NCBI RefSeq assembly: GCF_016427565.1
Contig: NZ_JAELXT010000002.1
Span: 186,001 to 250,000 of the forward strand
Direction of reading: 5' to 3'
DNA length: 64,000 nucleotides
DNA from: Microvirga splendida
Lineage (GTDB): Bacteria > Pseudomonadota > Alphaproteobacteria > Rhizobiales > Beijerinckiaceae
The position numbers were made by a program, and so were the translations under genes. Below are positions 1-6,793 of this stretch, piece by piece (position 1 is the first letter of the stretch; each line of letters opens with the position of its first letter). Below the pieces are notes generated by a model. That model had not been told where the DNA came from and ran no database searches. It worked only from the letters and a program-made list of their open reading frames with translations.

Positions 1-317
1 ATGGTGTCATACCTCGCGTTGAAATCGGTAATCCTGTCGACGTTGGATCGCGACGGCGCCCAATCGAACACGAAGCTGTCGCGGCCTCCATAACCGCTGA
101 GAAGATCGCGGCCGGTGCCACCGACGATGAAATCGTCGCCGCTGCCGCCCCAGATGGAGTCGTTGCCGGCGCCGCCCCAAAGGAAATCTTTCCCGCGGTT
201 GCCCTGAATCCAGTCGTTGCCGCCTAGTCCGATGAGCGATTCACCGCCGTCGGTGCCGTAAATCTTGTCGCTCCGCGCGGTTCCTAGCGTATCCCCTTTC
301 GCGAAAATGATCGCCAT
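1..317 (-). CDS. RTX (hemolysin-type calcium-binding repeat) protein, N-terminal part only
   Basis: The gene starts with ATG at 315-317, 6 bases after a strong GAGGAGG ribosome binding site, and runs off the left edge, so 105 residues are visible. After about 20 residues come glycine/aspartate nonapeptide repeats (GGNDWIQGN, GGAGNDSIW, GGSGDDFIV, GGTGRDLLS, GGRDSFVFD), which in the RTX family bind calcium and fold after type I secretion. The stretch FVFDWAPSRSNVDRITDF matches the region after the repeats in the two other RTX proteins of this window (8090-10225 and 39133-41250). This is therefore a short family member made almost only of the repeat and export module. Function beyond secretion is unknown. 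Confidence 0.9.
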   Translation of the reverse strand, partial: MAIIFAKGDTLGTARSDKIYGTDGGESLIGLGGNDWIQGNRGKDFLWGGAGNDSIWGGSGDDFIVGGTGRDLLSGYGGRDSFVFDWAPSRSNVDRITDFNARYDT

Positions 318-393
318 GTTCGCTCCTCCTCATCAACTGAAACAATGTCCTTGTTGCCCGCCTCGCTCCTGAAGATCAAGCCGAGAAGGTCAC

Positions 394-399
394 ATTATA
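394..399 (-). promoter_or_regulatory. Possible -10 element for the RTX gene at the left edge
   Basis: Read on the minus strand this is a perfect TATAAT, about 77 bases upstream of the RTX start codon, in a locally AT-rich stretch. No good -35 hexamer is visible 16-18 bases upstream, so this is only a candidate. Confidence 0.3.
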
Positions 400-500
400 T
401 CAGATATATCGTATAGGAAGCTATGAACGTGTGCCTACGCACATGTGTAGAGGGGGAGAATCTGCACAGACAACGGACCTCATTCCTAGATCTGGAAAGA

Positions 501-574
501 AAAAGGGTCGCGCTCAGCCCTGTTATCGGCTGTGTTCGCGACCCTTTTGACCGTATTTGCCCCTACGGCGGGTC
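501..574 (+). ncRNA. Candidate structured RNA with alternative hairpins (motif unit 1)
   Basis: A perfect 12-bp inverted repeat (501-512 with 537-548) encloses a second short stem (515-519 with 528-532). The right arm contains GACCC (540-544), which can instead pair with GGGTC at 570-574, enclosing the small hairpin CCGTA/TACGG (551-555 with 564-568) whose loop is TTTGCCCC. The two pairings exclude each other. The same loop sequence recurs at 736-749 and 1781-1788. No terminator or clear promoter is seen, so transcription and strand are inferred. Confidence 0.35.
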
Positions 575-694
575 CGGAATAGTCCATAAAAATCGTGAGA
601 TCAAGGATTAATAGTTCGCAAATAAACGGTCATTCGCGTCAGAATAGCGCATCTGTTCTATTGACATACTAACTTGGCACCACGTTTCGTCACA

Positions 695-795
695 ATTTAG
701 CCAGATTACTCTACGAATAGAGAGGTTCACGACCCTCATTTGCCCCTACGGGTCGGACCTTGGAGCGCCCCTCTCAGAGCGGGCGCTTCTTTTTT
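695..795 (+). ncRNA. Candidate small RNA of about 100 nt
   Basis: Three consecutive hairpins end in a rho-independent terminator, a typical small-RNA layout. They are CTCTA-CGAA-TAGAG (709-722); GACCC (731-735) with GGGTC (750-754), showing TTTGCCCCTAC in the loop; and the terminator stem (764-770 with 781-787) followed by a T-rich run. A TTGACA (661-666) lies about 30 bases upstream, but the -10 is poor. No reading frame fits. The C-rich loop could pair with purine-rich ribosome binding sites, as known for alphaproteobacterial riboregulators. The RNA is not recognised as a named family. Confidence 0.5.
764..795 (+). terminator. Rho-independent terminator
   Basis: AGCGCCC (764-770) pairs with GGGCGCT (781-787) around a 10-base loop and is followed by TCTTTTTT (788-795). 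No plus-strand protein gene lies just upstream, which supports a small RNA ending here. Confidence 0.7.
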
Positions 796-874
796 GGATC
801 GGGCTTCTCCCCGCCGGCTCGCGGGATGCTTCTCGGACAACCCTCGACCCGCTCCGGACCCAAGACCATCGTCA

Positions 875-1165
875 TTACGAGGCGCCCTGCGGGGCGAAGA
901 AGCAGACGATGGCCCGGGTCGTCGGCTCCTCGCAAAGGTGGAACCTGGCATCGGGCGATACCTTGGCGTACTCGCGGCCGACGAGGCGCCCGTCCCAGAG
1001 CCGCCAGCCCTCGGCGGTTTGCGTCACCGTCTCGCCCCGGGCCTCGATGAGCTCGCGGCAATCGTGCTCGTCGCAGCACCATGGCGGATACCAGTCATGG
1101 GCGTAGGCCGCCCCGCCGAGAACGCAAGCCGATGCAAGGATAGCCAGAGCCTTTACAGGCATCAT
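875..1165 (-). CDS. Small secreted cysteine-containing protein of unknown function
   Basis: A 96-residue protein with a clear signal peptide (hydrophobic ALAILASACVLGGAAYA, cleavage expected after AYA-HD). The mature part begins HDWYPPWCCDEHDC and has two more cysteines (LCEEP, IVCFF), so two disulfides or a metal site are possible. Small periplasmic proteins of this YPPxCC type are common and uncharacterised in Methylobacterium, Microvirga and Bradyrhizobium (from memory). The second methionine (1162) is an equally good start. It lies tail-to-tail with the candidate small RNA and downstream of the DUF3297 gene on the same strand. Confidence 0.75.
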   Translation of the reverse strand: MMPVKALAILASACVLGGAAYAHDWYPPWCCDEHDCRELIEARGETVTQTAEGWRLWDGRLVGREYAKVSPDARFHLCEEPTTRAIVCFFAPQGAS

Positions 1166-1282
1166 TCAGGACAAGCCTTTCCCGAGGATCCGGCCTCGAC
1201 TGACGAGCTTGACCTTCATCTTGGGGCGGGCCCGATGGCGCGTCCAGCCCTGCCCCAACGGCAGGGCATCTTTGCTGCAGGC

Positions 1283-1525
1283 TTATCCCTGGCCCTTGAG
1301 ATAGGGCTCGACCTTGCCCTTGAGCTTGATGGTCATCGGGTTGCCGAAGCGGTCCTTCGCGTTCCCGGCGGTGACCCGGACCCAGCCCTCGCTGACGCAA
1401 TACTCGTCCACATTGGTCTTCTCGGCTCCGTTGAAGCGGATGCCGATCCCCTTCGCGAGAAGCTCCTCGTTGTAGAATGGGCTGTCCGGGTTCGAGGCCA
1501 GGCGGTCGGGAAGCGTGTCAGTCAT
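1283..1525 (-). CDS. DUF3297 family protein
   Basis: An 80-residue protein starting MTDTLPDRLASNPDSPF. The ATG at 1523-1525 is preceded by GGAGAG at a suitable distance, so it is preferred over a start 13 codons further upstream. The sequence follows the DUF3297 pattern: GIRFNGAEKTNVDEYCVSEG in the middle, GNPMTIKLKGKVEPYLKG at the end. The family is widespread in Proteobacteria, cytosolic and of unknown function. The recognisable family makes the gene call firm, but no role can be assigned. Confidence 0.85.
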   Translation of the reverse strand: MTDTLPDRLASNPDSPFYNEELLAKGIGIRFNGAEKTNVDEYCVSEGWVRVTAGNAKDRFGNPMTIKLKGKVEPYLKGQG

Positions 1526-1600
1526 ACGAGGGTCTCTCCAATGGGGATCGTTCAGGGGCGGCAACCTACCGTCTCAGGGGCGGAAAGCCAATTCCAGCTG

Positions 1601-1734
1601 GAGCATCGTGCGGACCTAGCGGGCCGCGCCAGCGAGAAGTGGACCCGGTTCTCCGCCTCGAACGATGCTCTTAATCAAGGAAGAAGCATCGGGTTAGTCC
1701 CAAAAGTGCAAATCCACTTTTGGGTCCGATGCTT
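1601..1734. repeat. Two-module palindromic intergenic repeat, copy A
   Basis: Module 1 is bounded by GAGCATCGT (1601-1609) and ACGATGCTC (1662-1670). Module 2 is bounded by AAGCATCGG (1684-1692) and CCGATGCTT (1726-1734) and contains a nested stem CCCAAAAGTG/CACTTTTGGG (1699-1708 with 1715-1724). The same two-module order recurs at 11713-11813, and module 1 alone at 59238-59287. It lies in the leader region upstream of kynA. Confidence 0.85.
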
Positions 1735-1761
1735 GTGCCGACGTGACAAGCCAGCCAGGAT

Positions 1762-1795
1762 GTCCTACTTTCGTTGTACGCCCCTACGGCAGGAC
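1762..1795 (+). promoter_or_regulatory. Hairpin with GCCCCTACGG motif in the kynA leader (motif unit 3)
   Basis: GTCCT (1762-1766) pairs with AGGAC (1791-1795), enclosing the motif GTACGCCCCTACGGC. It ends 28 bases before the kynA ribosome binding site. The stem differs in sequence from units 1 and 2 (GACCC/GGGTC), but pairing and loop motif are kept. A regulatory role is inferred. Confidence 0.4.
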
Positions 1796-1837
1796 GATAA
1801 TCCGCAGCGAAGCGGAAGCGATCAGGGAGAGAGAGAC

Positions 1838-2662
1838 TTGTCGGCAGCGACAGACGGAATCCACACCGATTTTTCCGAAGGCATGAGCTATGGGGACTAT
1901 CTCCAGCTCGACACCCTCCTCTCCGCCCAATCTCCCCTGACCCCTGAGCATGACGAGCTTCTCTTCATCACCATCCACCAGGTGATGGAGCTGTGGCTGA
2001 AGCTCCTGAACCGCGAGCTCGATACGGCCCTGGCCCATATCCGGGCCGACGAGCTCCAGCCCGCCTTCAAGTGCACGGCCCGCATCAACCGGATCCAGGA
2101 ACAGCTGATCCAGGCTTGGACCGTGCTTTCCACCATGACGCCGTCGGACTACCTCAGCTTCCGGCCGGCGCTCGGCAAATCCTCGGGCTTCCAGTCCTGG
2201 CAGTACCGGCTCGTGGAGTTCAAGCTCGGGGCCAAGGACGCGGTGAAGATGGCCCCGCACCGGCACCGCAGCGACCTCGCCGAGCAGCTCGACGCCGCCT
2301 ACCGGGCGCCGAGCCTGTACGACGAAGCCCTGCGCCTGCTCGCCCGCCGCGGCTACGCGGTTCCCGCCGAGGTGCTGGAGCGGGACGTGACGCAAGCTTA
2401 CACGGCTCACCCGGGCGTCGAGGCGATCTGGGAGGAGATCTACCGCCACGCGGGCGAGCATTTCGATCTCTACGAGTTGGCCGAGGAGCTGGTCGATCTG
2501 GAGGACGCATTCCAGCAATGGCGTTTCCGGCACATGAAGACGGTCGAGCGCATCATCGGCATGCGCAGCGGCACCGGCGGCAGCAGCGGCGTCGGCTACC
2601 TGCGCAAGGCGCTGGAAAAATACTTCTTCCCTGAACTCTGGTCCGTTCGCGGCAAGCTCTAA
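1838..2662 (+). CDS. kynA: Tryptophan 2,3-dioxygenase
   Basis: This heme enzyme opens the indole ring of L-tryptophan to N-formylkynurenine, the first step of the kynurenine pathway. The 274-residue product has the family length (about 280). Family hallmarks are visible: FITIHQVMELW (distal-pocket Phe/His), SSGFQSWQYR (substrate Arg), FRHMKTVERIIG (proximal heme His) and RSGTGGSSGVGYL (substrate Thr). The frame is open far upstream, but conservation begins just after 1838. I chose TTG at 1838 because AGGGAGAG sits about 8 bases before it; the first ATG (1883) would cut conserved residues. The kynureninase-like gene follows after 16 bases, so the two are probably cotranscribed. Confidence 0.93.
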   Translation: MSAATDGIHTDFSEGMSYGDYLQLDTLLSAQSPLTPEHDELLFITIHQVMELWLKLLNRELDTALAHIRADELQPAFKCTARINRIQEQLIQAWTVLSTMTPSDYLSFRPALGKSSGFQSWQYRLVEFKLGAKDAVKMAPHRHRSDLAEQLDAAYRAPSLYDEALRLLARRGYAVPAEVLERDVTQAYTAHPGVEAIWEEIYRHAGEHFDLYELAEELVDLEDAFQQWRFRHMKTVERIIGMRSGTGGSSGVGYLRKALEKYFFPELWSVRGKL

Positions 2663-2678
2663 TCAGGTTGAGTGCATC

Positions 2679-3872
2679 ATGCTTGATCTTCGCTCCCAGT
2701 TCTCCCGCTTCCTCGGCTCAGAGCCCGACCGCCTGCATTTCGCAGCCCACAGCCACCACCCCTGGCCCGACGTGACACGCGAGGCGCAGGTGCAGGCCTG
2801 GGACGATGCCGCCCGCCTCATGGACGGCAAGTGGGAGCACATCCTCGGGCCCGTGCTCGACGAGTTCCGCGGCCATGTGGCCGGGCATCTCAACCTGCCG
2901 GATCCTTCCACCATCGCGGTGGCGCCGAACACGCACGAGCTCCTGAAGCGCATTCTCTCCTGCTTCCCGGCCGACCGCCCCGTCCGCATTCTCACTTCCG
3001 ATGGCGAGTTCCATTCCTTCACGCGCCAGATCGCGCGGTTGGAGGAGGAGCGCCTGGTCGAAGTCACCCGCGTGCCGGCCGAGCCCTTCACGACCTTCGA
3101 GGACCGCTTCCACTCCGTCGCGCAAGCGGGCTTCGATCTCGTCTTCGTCAGCCAGGTCTTCTTCAATTCGGGCTTCGCGCTGGACGGACGCCATCTTGCG
3201 GAGTGCAGCCGCGACGGCGCGATGATCGTGATCGACGGCTATCACGGCTTCATGGCGCGGCCGACGGATCTCGGCAGCATCGCGGACCGCGTGTTCTACA
3301 TGGCCGGCGGCTACAAATACGCCATGGCCGGCGAAGGCGCGTGCTTCATGCACTGCCCGCCCGGCTGGGGCCTTCGCCCGCGCGACACCGGCTGGTACGC
3401 GGCCTTCGGCAATCTCACCAACGCGCAGAGCGGACAGGTGGGCTACAGCCAAGACGGCTGGCGCTTCATGGGCGCCACCTTCGATCCGTCCGGGCTCTAC
3501 CGCTTCAACGCGGTCATGCGCTGGCTCGCGGACGAGGGCATCACGCCGGGCATCATCCACGCTCACGCCAAGGCCCTGCAGCAGCATTTCCTGCGCCGGG
3601 TCGGCAACTCGGCCCTGTTCGAGGACGCGGCGCTCGTGGTGCCGGCGGACGAGACGCGGCGCGGCAACTTCCTCACCTTCCAGACGCCCGCCGCGCAGGC
3701 CATCCACAACGACCTCAACGAGCTTCGCGTGGTCACCGACGTGCGAGGCCAGCGCCTGCGCTTGGGCTTCGGCATCTACCAGACCGAGGAAGAAGTGGAC
3801 GATCTGGTGCGGCGCATCGACGAGGCAGGCGCGCTCGAATCCCTGCCTGTCGGCACCTCGTCGGCTGCGTAA
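2679..3872 (+). CDS. kynU: Kynureninase-like class V PLP enzyme
   Basis: A 397-residue fold-type I PLP enzyme of the kynureninase/class V aminotransferase family. It has a likely PLP-phosphate region near NTHELLKRI, an Asp/His pair in IVIDGYHGF, and the Schiff-base lysine in GGYKYAMAGEGACF. Given kynA 16 bases upstream, cleavage of kynurenine to anthranilate and alanine is the likely role. The region after the lysine differs from textbook kynureninase (which has YKYLNGGPGAP), so this may be the divergent kynureninase-like branch found beside kynA in alphaproteobacteria. Activity is inferred from context. It is convergent with the aldo/keto reductase, with a gap of only 3 bases. Confidence 0.8.
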   Translation: MLDLRSQFSRFLGSEPDRLHFAAHSHHPWPDVTREAQVQAWDDAARLMDGKWEHILGPVLDEFRGHVAGHLNLPDPSTIAVAPNTHELLKRILSCFPADRPVRILTSDGEFHSFTRQIARLEEERLVEVTRVPAEPFTTFEDRFHSVAQAGFDLVFVSQVFFNSGFALDGRHLAECSRDGAMIVIDGYHGFMARPTDLGSIADRVFYMAGGYKYAMAGEGACFMHCPPGWGLRPRDTGWYAAFGNLTNAQSGQVGYSQDGWRFMGATFDPSGLYRFNAVMRWLADEGITPGIIHAHAKALQQHFLRRVGNSALFEDAALVVPADETRRGNFLTFQTPAAQAIHNDLNELRVVTDVRGQRLRLGFGIYQTEEEVDDLVRRIDEAGALESLPVGTSSAA

Positions 3873-3875
3873 AGC

Positions 3876-4856
<981 letters not shown>

Positions 4857-4955
4857 GGGAGATCTCCGTGTCCGACGTGAGGATGCCGCCGCGGCCGTGG
4901 CGGCGGATGGAGCATCAACTGGATTCGCTCGACCCGGTTTCAAGGGCGAGGAGCG

Positions 4956-5738
4956 TCAGCGACCCGTCGGGGCAGAGCGGTTGAAGAGAAGGGCGCCGGG
5001 ATGATCGCGCATGGCCTCTTCCGTGCAGGCCTCAGGCCCCACACGGCCGCCGAGGGCCGGATATCGCCGCGCCAGCTCGTCGAGGGTCACGTTCTCCGCA
5101 ATGCGGGGATGCGCGACACACAGGGCGCCATCCCTACCCCAAGCGGCCTCGAACGGCAGCGGATCCGTGGCTTCCGGGCGCTGGATGCCGAAGCGGTCGT
5201 AGACATCGACAAGCGTGCCGTCGCGGGTCGCAGGCCGGTCGTCGCCGCCGTAACCGGCGCGCATCATGTGAATGCAGGCGGCGTGCAGATCGGGCATCGG
5301 CACATCGGTGCGGGCATCCCAGGGCCGGTAGCCCATGAGGATGCACTTGCCTTGCGCGCCGCTCGTGCAGGTGAAGGCGATGCCGCCATCCTGCTGGACC
5401 GGCAAGCCCAACTGCCGGCCGCGGGCATCGGGCAGGCAGGCGTTGCGAAAGGTTTGCGCGACAGGGTCTTCGACCAGAAGCCGGTACAGCACCACGGGCC
5501 CACCGGGCACCCCGGCCTCCTCTTCGACAGAGTCGATCAGAACGTGGACGTCCTGCCCTCCCCGCTGGATGACAAGGCGAGCGCCCATCAGGTCCTGCCG
5601 CGCAAGCACGCGTCCGCCCTCGAGGTGGAGCTTGAACTCACCTTTGTCCGCCTCGAGACGGCCGCTCATCGCCTGCGCTGCGCCGGATGAGGCAAGAGCG
5701 AGGATCGCGCTGACGCTGAAGAGAAGGAGCGCATGCAT
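4956..5738 (-). CDS. Secreted ADYC-domain-like protein
   Basis: 260 residues with a signal peptide (LLLFSVSAILALASSGAAQA). The ATG at 5736-5738 is preferred because GAGGG lies 6 bases before it. The core ACIHMMRAGYGGDDRPATRDGT followed by VDVYDRFGIQ follows the pattern of ADYC domains (as I recall, ACxRMxRADYCGDGxxxTRxGTxxDxYDxxGIQ). Here the name-giving ADYC reads AGYG, so its cysteine is missing. Other cysteines occur (NACLP, FTCTS, GKCIL, HAACI, ALCVA, EACTEE). Upstream on the same strand, 65 bases away across a perfect hairpin, is an NGRNLNG-repeat secreted protein. The two are likely functionally linked. Function unknown; it acts outside the cytoplasm. Confidence 0.75.
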   Translation of the reverse strand: MHALLLFSVSAILALASSGAAQAMSGRLEADKGEFKLHLEGGRVLARQDLMGARLVIQRGGQDVHVLIDSVEEEAGVPGGPVVLYRLLVEDPVAQTFRNACLPDARGRQLGLPVQQDGGIAFTCTSGAQGKCILMGYRPWDARTDVPMPDLHAACIHMMRAGYGGDDRPATRDGTLVDVYDRFGIQRPEATDPLPFEAAWGRDGALCVAHPRIAENVTLDELARRYPALGGRVGPEACTEEAMRDHPGALLFNRSAPTGR

Positions 5739-5760
5739 GGCAGCCCTCATCGCAGGCCTC

Positions 5761-5795
5761 GGAGAGCCCTCGCCGAATGTCGGCGAGGGCTCTCC
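5761..5795. terminator. Perfect 16-bp hairpin between two secreted-protein genes
   Basis: GGAGAGCCCTCGCCGA (5761-5776) and its exact complement (5780-5795) flank a 3-base loop. Neither side carries a T-run, so it is not a textbook rho-independent terminator. Its position between the repeat-protein stop and the ADYC gene start suggests it stabilises or partly terminates the upstream message. Confidence 0.6.
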
Positions 5796-5803
5796 GTCTC
5801 GGC

Positions 5804-6106
5804 TTAGCGAAGCGTAACCTTCGAACCATCCTTCAGGATGATGCCGGTGGCCTGCCTATTCTGGCCGCCGACAACGCCCTCGCGGGCAGCGCCATTGAGA
5901 TTGCGGCCATTAAGACTGCCGCCATTGAGATTGCGACCGTTCAGATTGCGCCCATTGAGCAGAACGCCGTTCAGGTTGCGCCCGTTCTCGGACACGCCGT
6001 TGAGATTCCGGCCGTTGAACGACAGGCCGGGCCGGGCATCGGCGTGCGAAGCGACGACGAGACCCGCCGTCAGCGCAGCGGTCAGGATGGTTAGAGACTT
6101 GATCAT
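5804..6106 (-). CDS. Secreted NGRNLNG-repeat protein
   Basis: A 100-residue protein: a signal peptide (IKSLTILTAALTAGLVVASHADA), then a run of NG-x-x-L-NG heptads with NGRNLNG five times, then a short tail ending GIILKDGSKVTLR. The regular asparagine/glycine/leucine spacing suggests a small solenoid like pentapeptide repeats, on the cell surface or in the periplasm. ATG at 6104-6106 has AGGTGA about 6 bases upstream; a GTG three codons earlier is possible. The ADYC-like gene follows on the same strand. From memory, similar LNG repeats occur fused to ADYC domains in other bacteria, which would make this a split version. Confidence 0.75.
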   Translation of the reverse strand: MIKSLTILTAALTAGLVVASHADARPGLSFNGRNLNGVSENGRNLNGVLLNGRNLNGRNLNGGSLNGRNLNGAAREGVVGGQNRQATGIILKDGSKVTLR

Positions 6107-6297
6107 TGTGTTCACCTAAAGCCCCTTTGATTGAACATGTCCTTGCCGGCTCTTGTTTTGAAACAATATATTGGTAAATGACATGTCGATCTCAATGAAC
6201 CTTGGGTTGAAAACTTTCCTCACGAAAAGGCCCTGTGTCCTAGCGCACATGCCCAAGGGTGAGGCCGCAGGGGTCTTAACCGGTGCTAAGGCCGTGC

Positions 6298-6303
6298 TAT
6301 GCT
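6298..6303 (+). promoter_or_regulatory. Possible -10 element placing the transcript start at the AAC(3)-like start codon
   Basis: TATGCT lies 7 bases before the ATG at 6310, with CTTAAC (6275-6280) as a possible -35 at a 17-base spacing. If used, the message would begin at or next to the start codon (leaderless). The only purine-rich block, GAGGG, touches the ATG and is too close to serve as a normal ribosome binding site. Confidence 0.3.
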
Positions 6304-6309
6304 TGAGGG

Positions 6310-6783
6310 ATGCACTCGTCATCCATCACAATCCGCCGTCTCGGCCCGAAAGACGTTCCGGCTCTTCGTCGGCTGAACGCCTTGTTCGGACAAGCTTTTG
6401 AGGATCCTGAGACCTATACGGGCAATCAGCCTGAGGACGCCTACCTGGAGGGGTTGCTTGCGAAGGAGCACATTCTCGCCGTGGTGGCGCTGGCCGGCGA
6501 AGAGGTCCTAGGCGGGCTCGTGGCCTATGAACTCGACAAGTTCGAGCAGGCGCGGCGCGAAGTGTATATCTATGACCTTGCCGTTCATGCGGAGCATCGG
6601 CGGCAGGGCATCGCGACGGCTCTCATCGAGCATCTGCGCGGGATCGCCGCCGGGCGGGGCGCCTGGGTGATCTATGTGCAGGCGGATTACGGCGACGATC
6701 CGGCCATCGCGCTCTACGAGAAGCTCGGGACCCGTGAGGACGTGCTGCACTTCGACATTGCGACGGCGCCTGTGTCCCGCTGA
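6310..6783 (+). CDS. GNAT acetyltransferase closely resembling AAC(3)-I aminoglycoside 3-N-acetyltransferases
   Basis: 157 residues, the size of AAC(3)-I enzymes, which acetylate the 3-amino group of gentamicin-class aminoglycosides with acetyl-CoA. The similarity runs end to end: an N-terminal RRLGPKDV, then KFEQARREVYIYDLAV, the acetyl-CoA-binding EHRRQGIATALIEHL, and YVQADYGDDPAIALYEKLG followed by EDVLHFDI, which closely match the AAC(3)-Ia sequence as I remember it. Most GNATs share only the acetyl-CoA motif, so this is a specific match. No integron or transposon surrounds it, so it looks like a resident chromosomal gene. Whether it gives resistance is not known. Confidence 0.85.
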   Translation: MHSSSITIRRLGPKDVPALRRLNALFGQAFEDPETYTGNQPEDAYLEGLLAKEHILAVVALAGEEVLGGLVAYELDKFEQARREVYIYDLAVHAEHRRQGIATALIEHLRGIAAGRGAWVIYVQADYGDDPAIALYEKLGTREDVLHFDIATAPVSR

Positions 6784-6793
6784 TCCGGATGCA

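Noticed and set aside
423..611. 62-codon plus-strand frame
   Set aside because: It lies across the hairpin element at 501-574, has no ribosome binding site and no recognisable protein features.
709..735. tRNA T-arm-like sequence GAGGTTCACGACCC
   Set aside because: No acceptor, D-arm or anticodon stem can be built around it; it fits the small-RNA hairpins better.
740..1837. 366-codon upstream extension of the tryptophan 2,3-dioxygenase frame
   Set aside because: It runs through a terminator, two opposite-strand genes and a palindromic repeat; family similarity starts after 1838.
6116..6322. 68-codon minus-strand frame upstream of the NGRNLNG-repeat gene
   Set aside because: It overlaps the start of the AAC(3)-like gene, shows no family similarity and occupies the expected promoter region.
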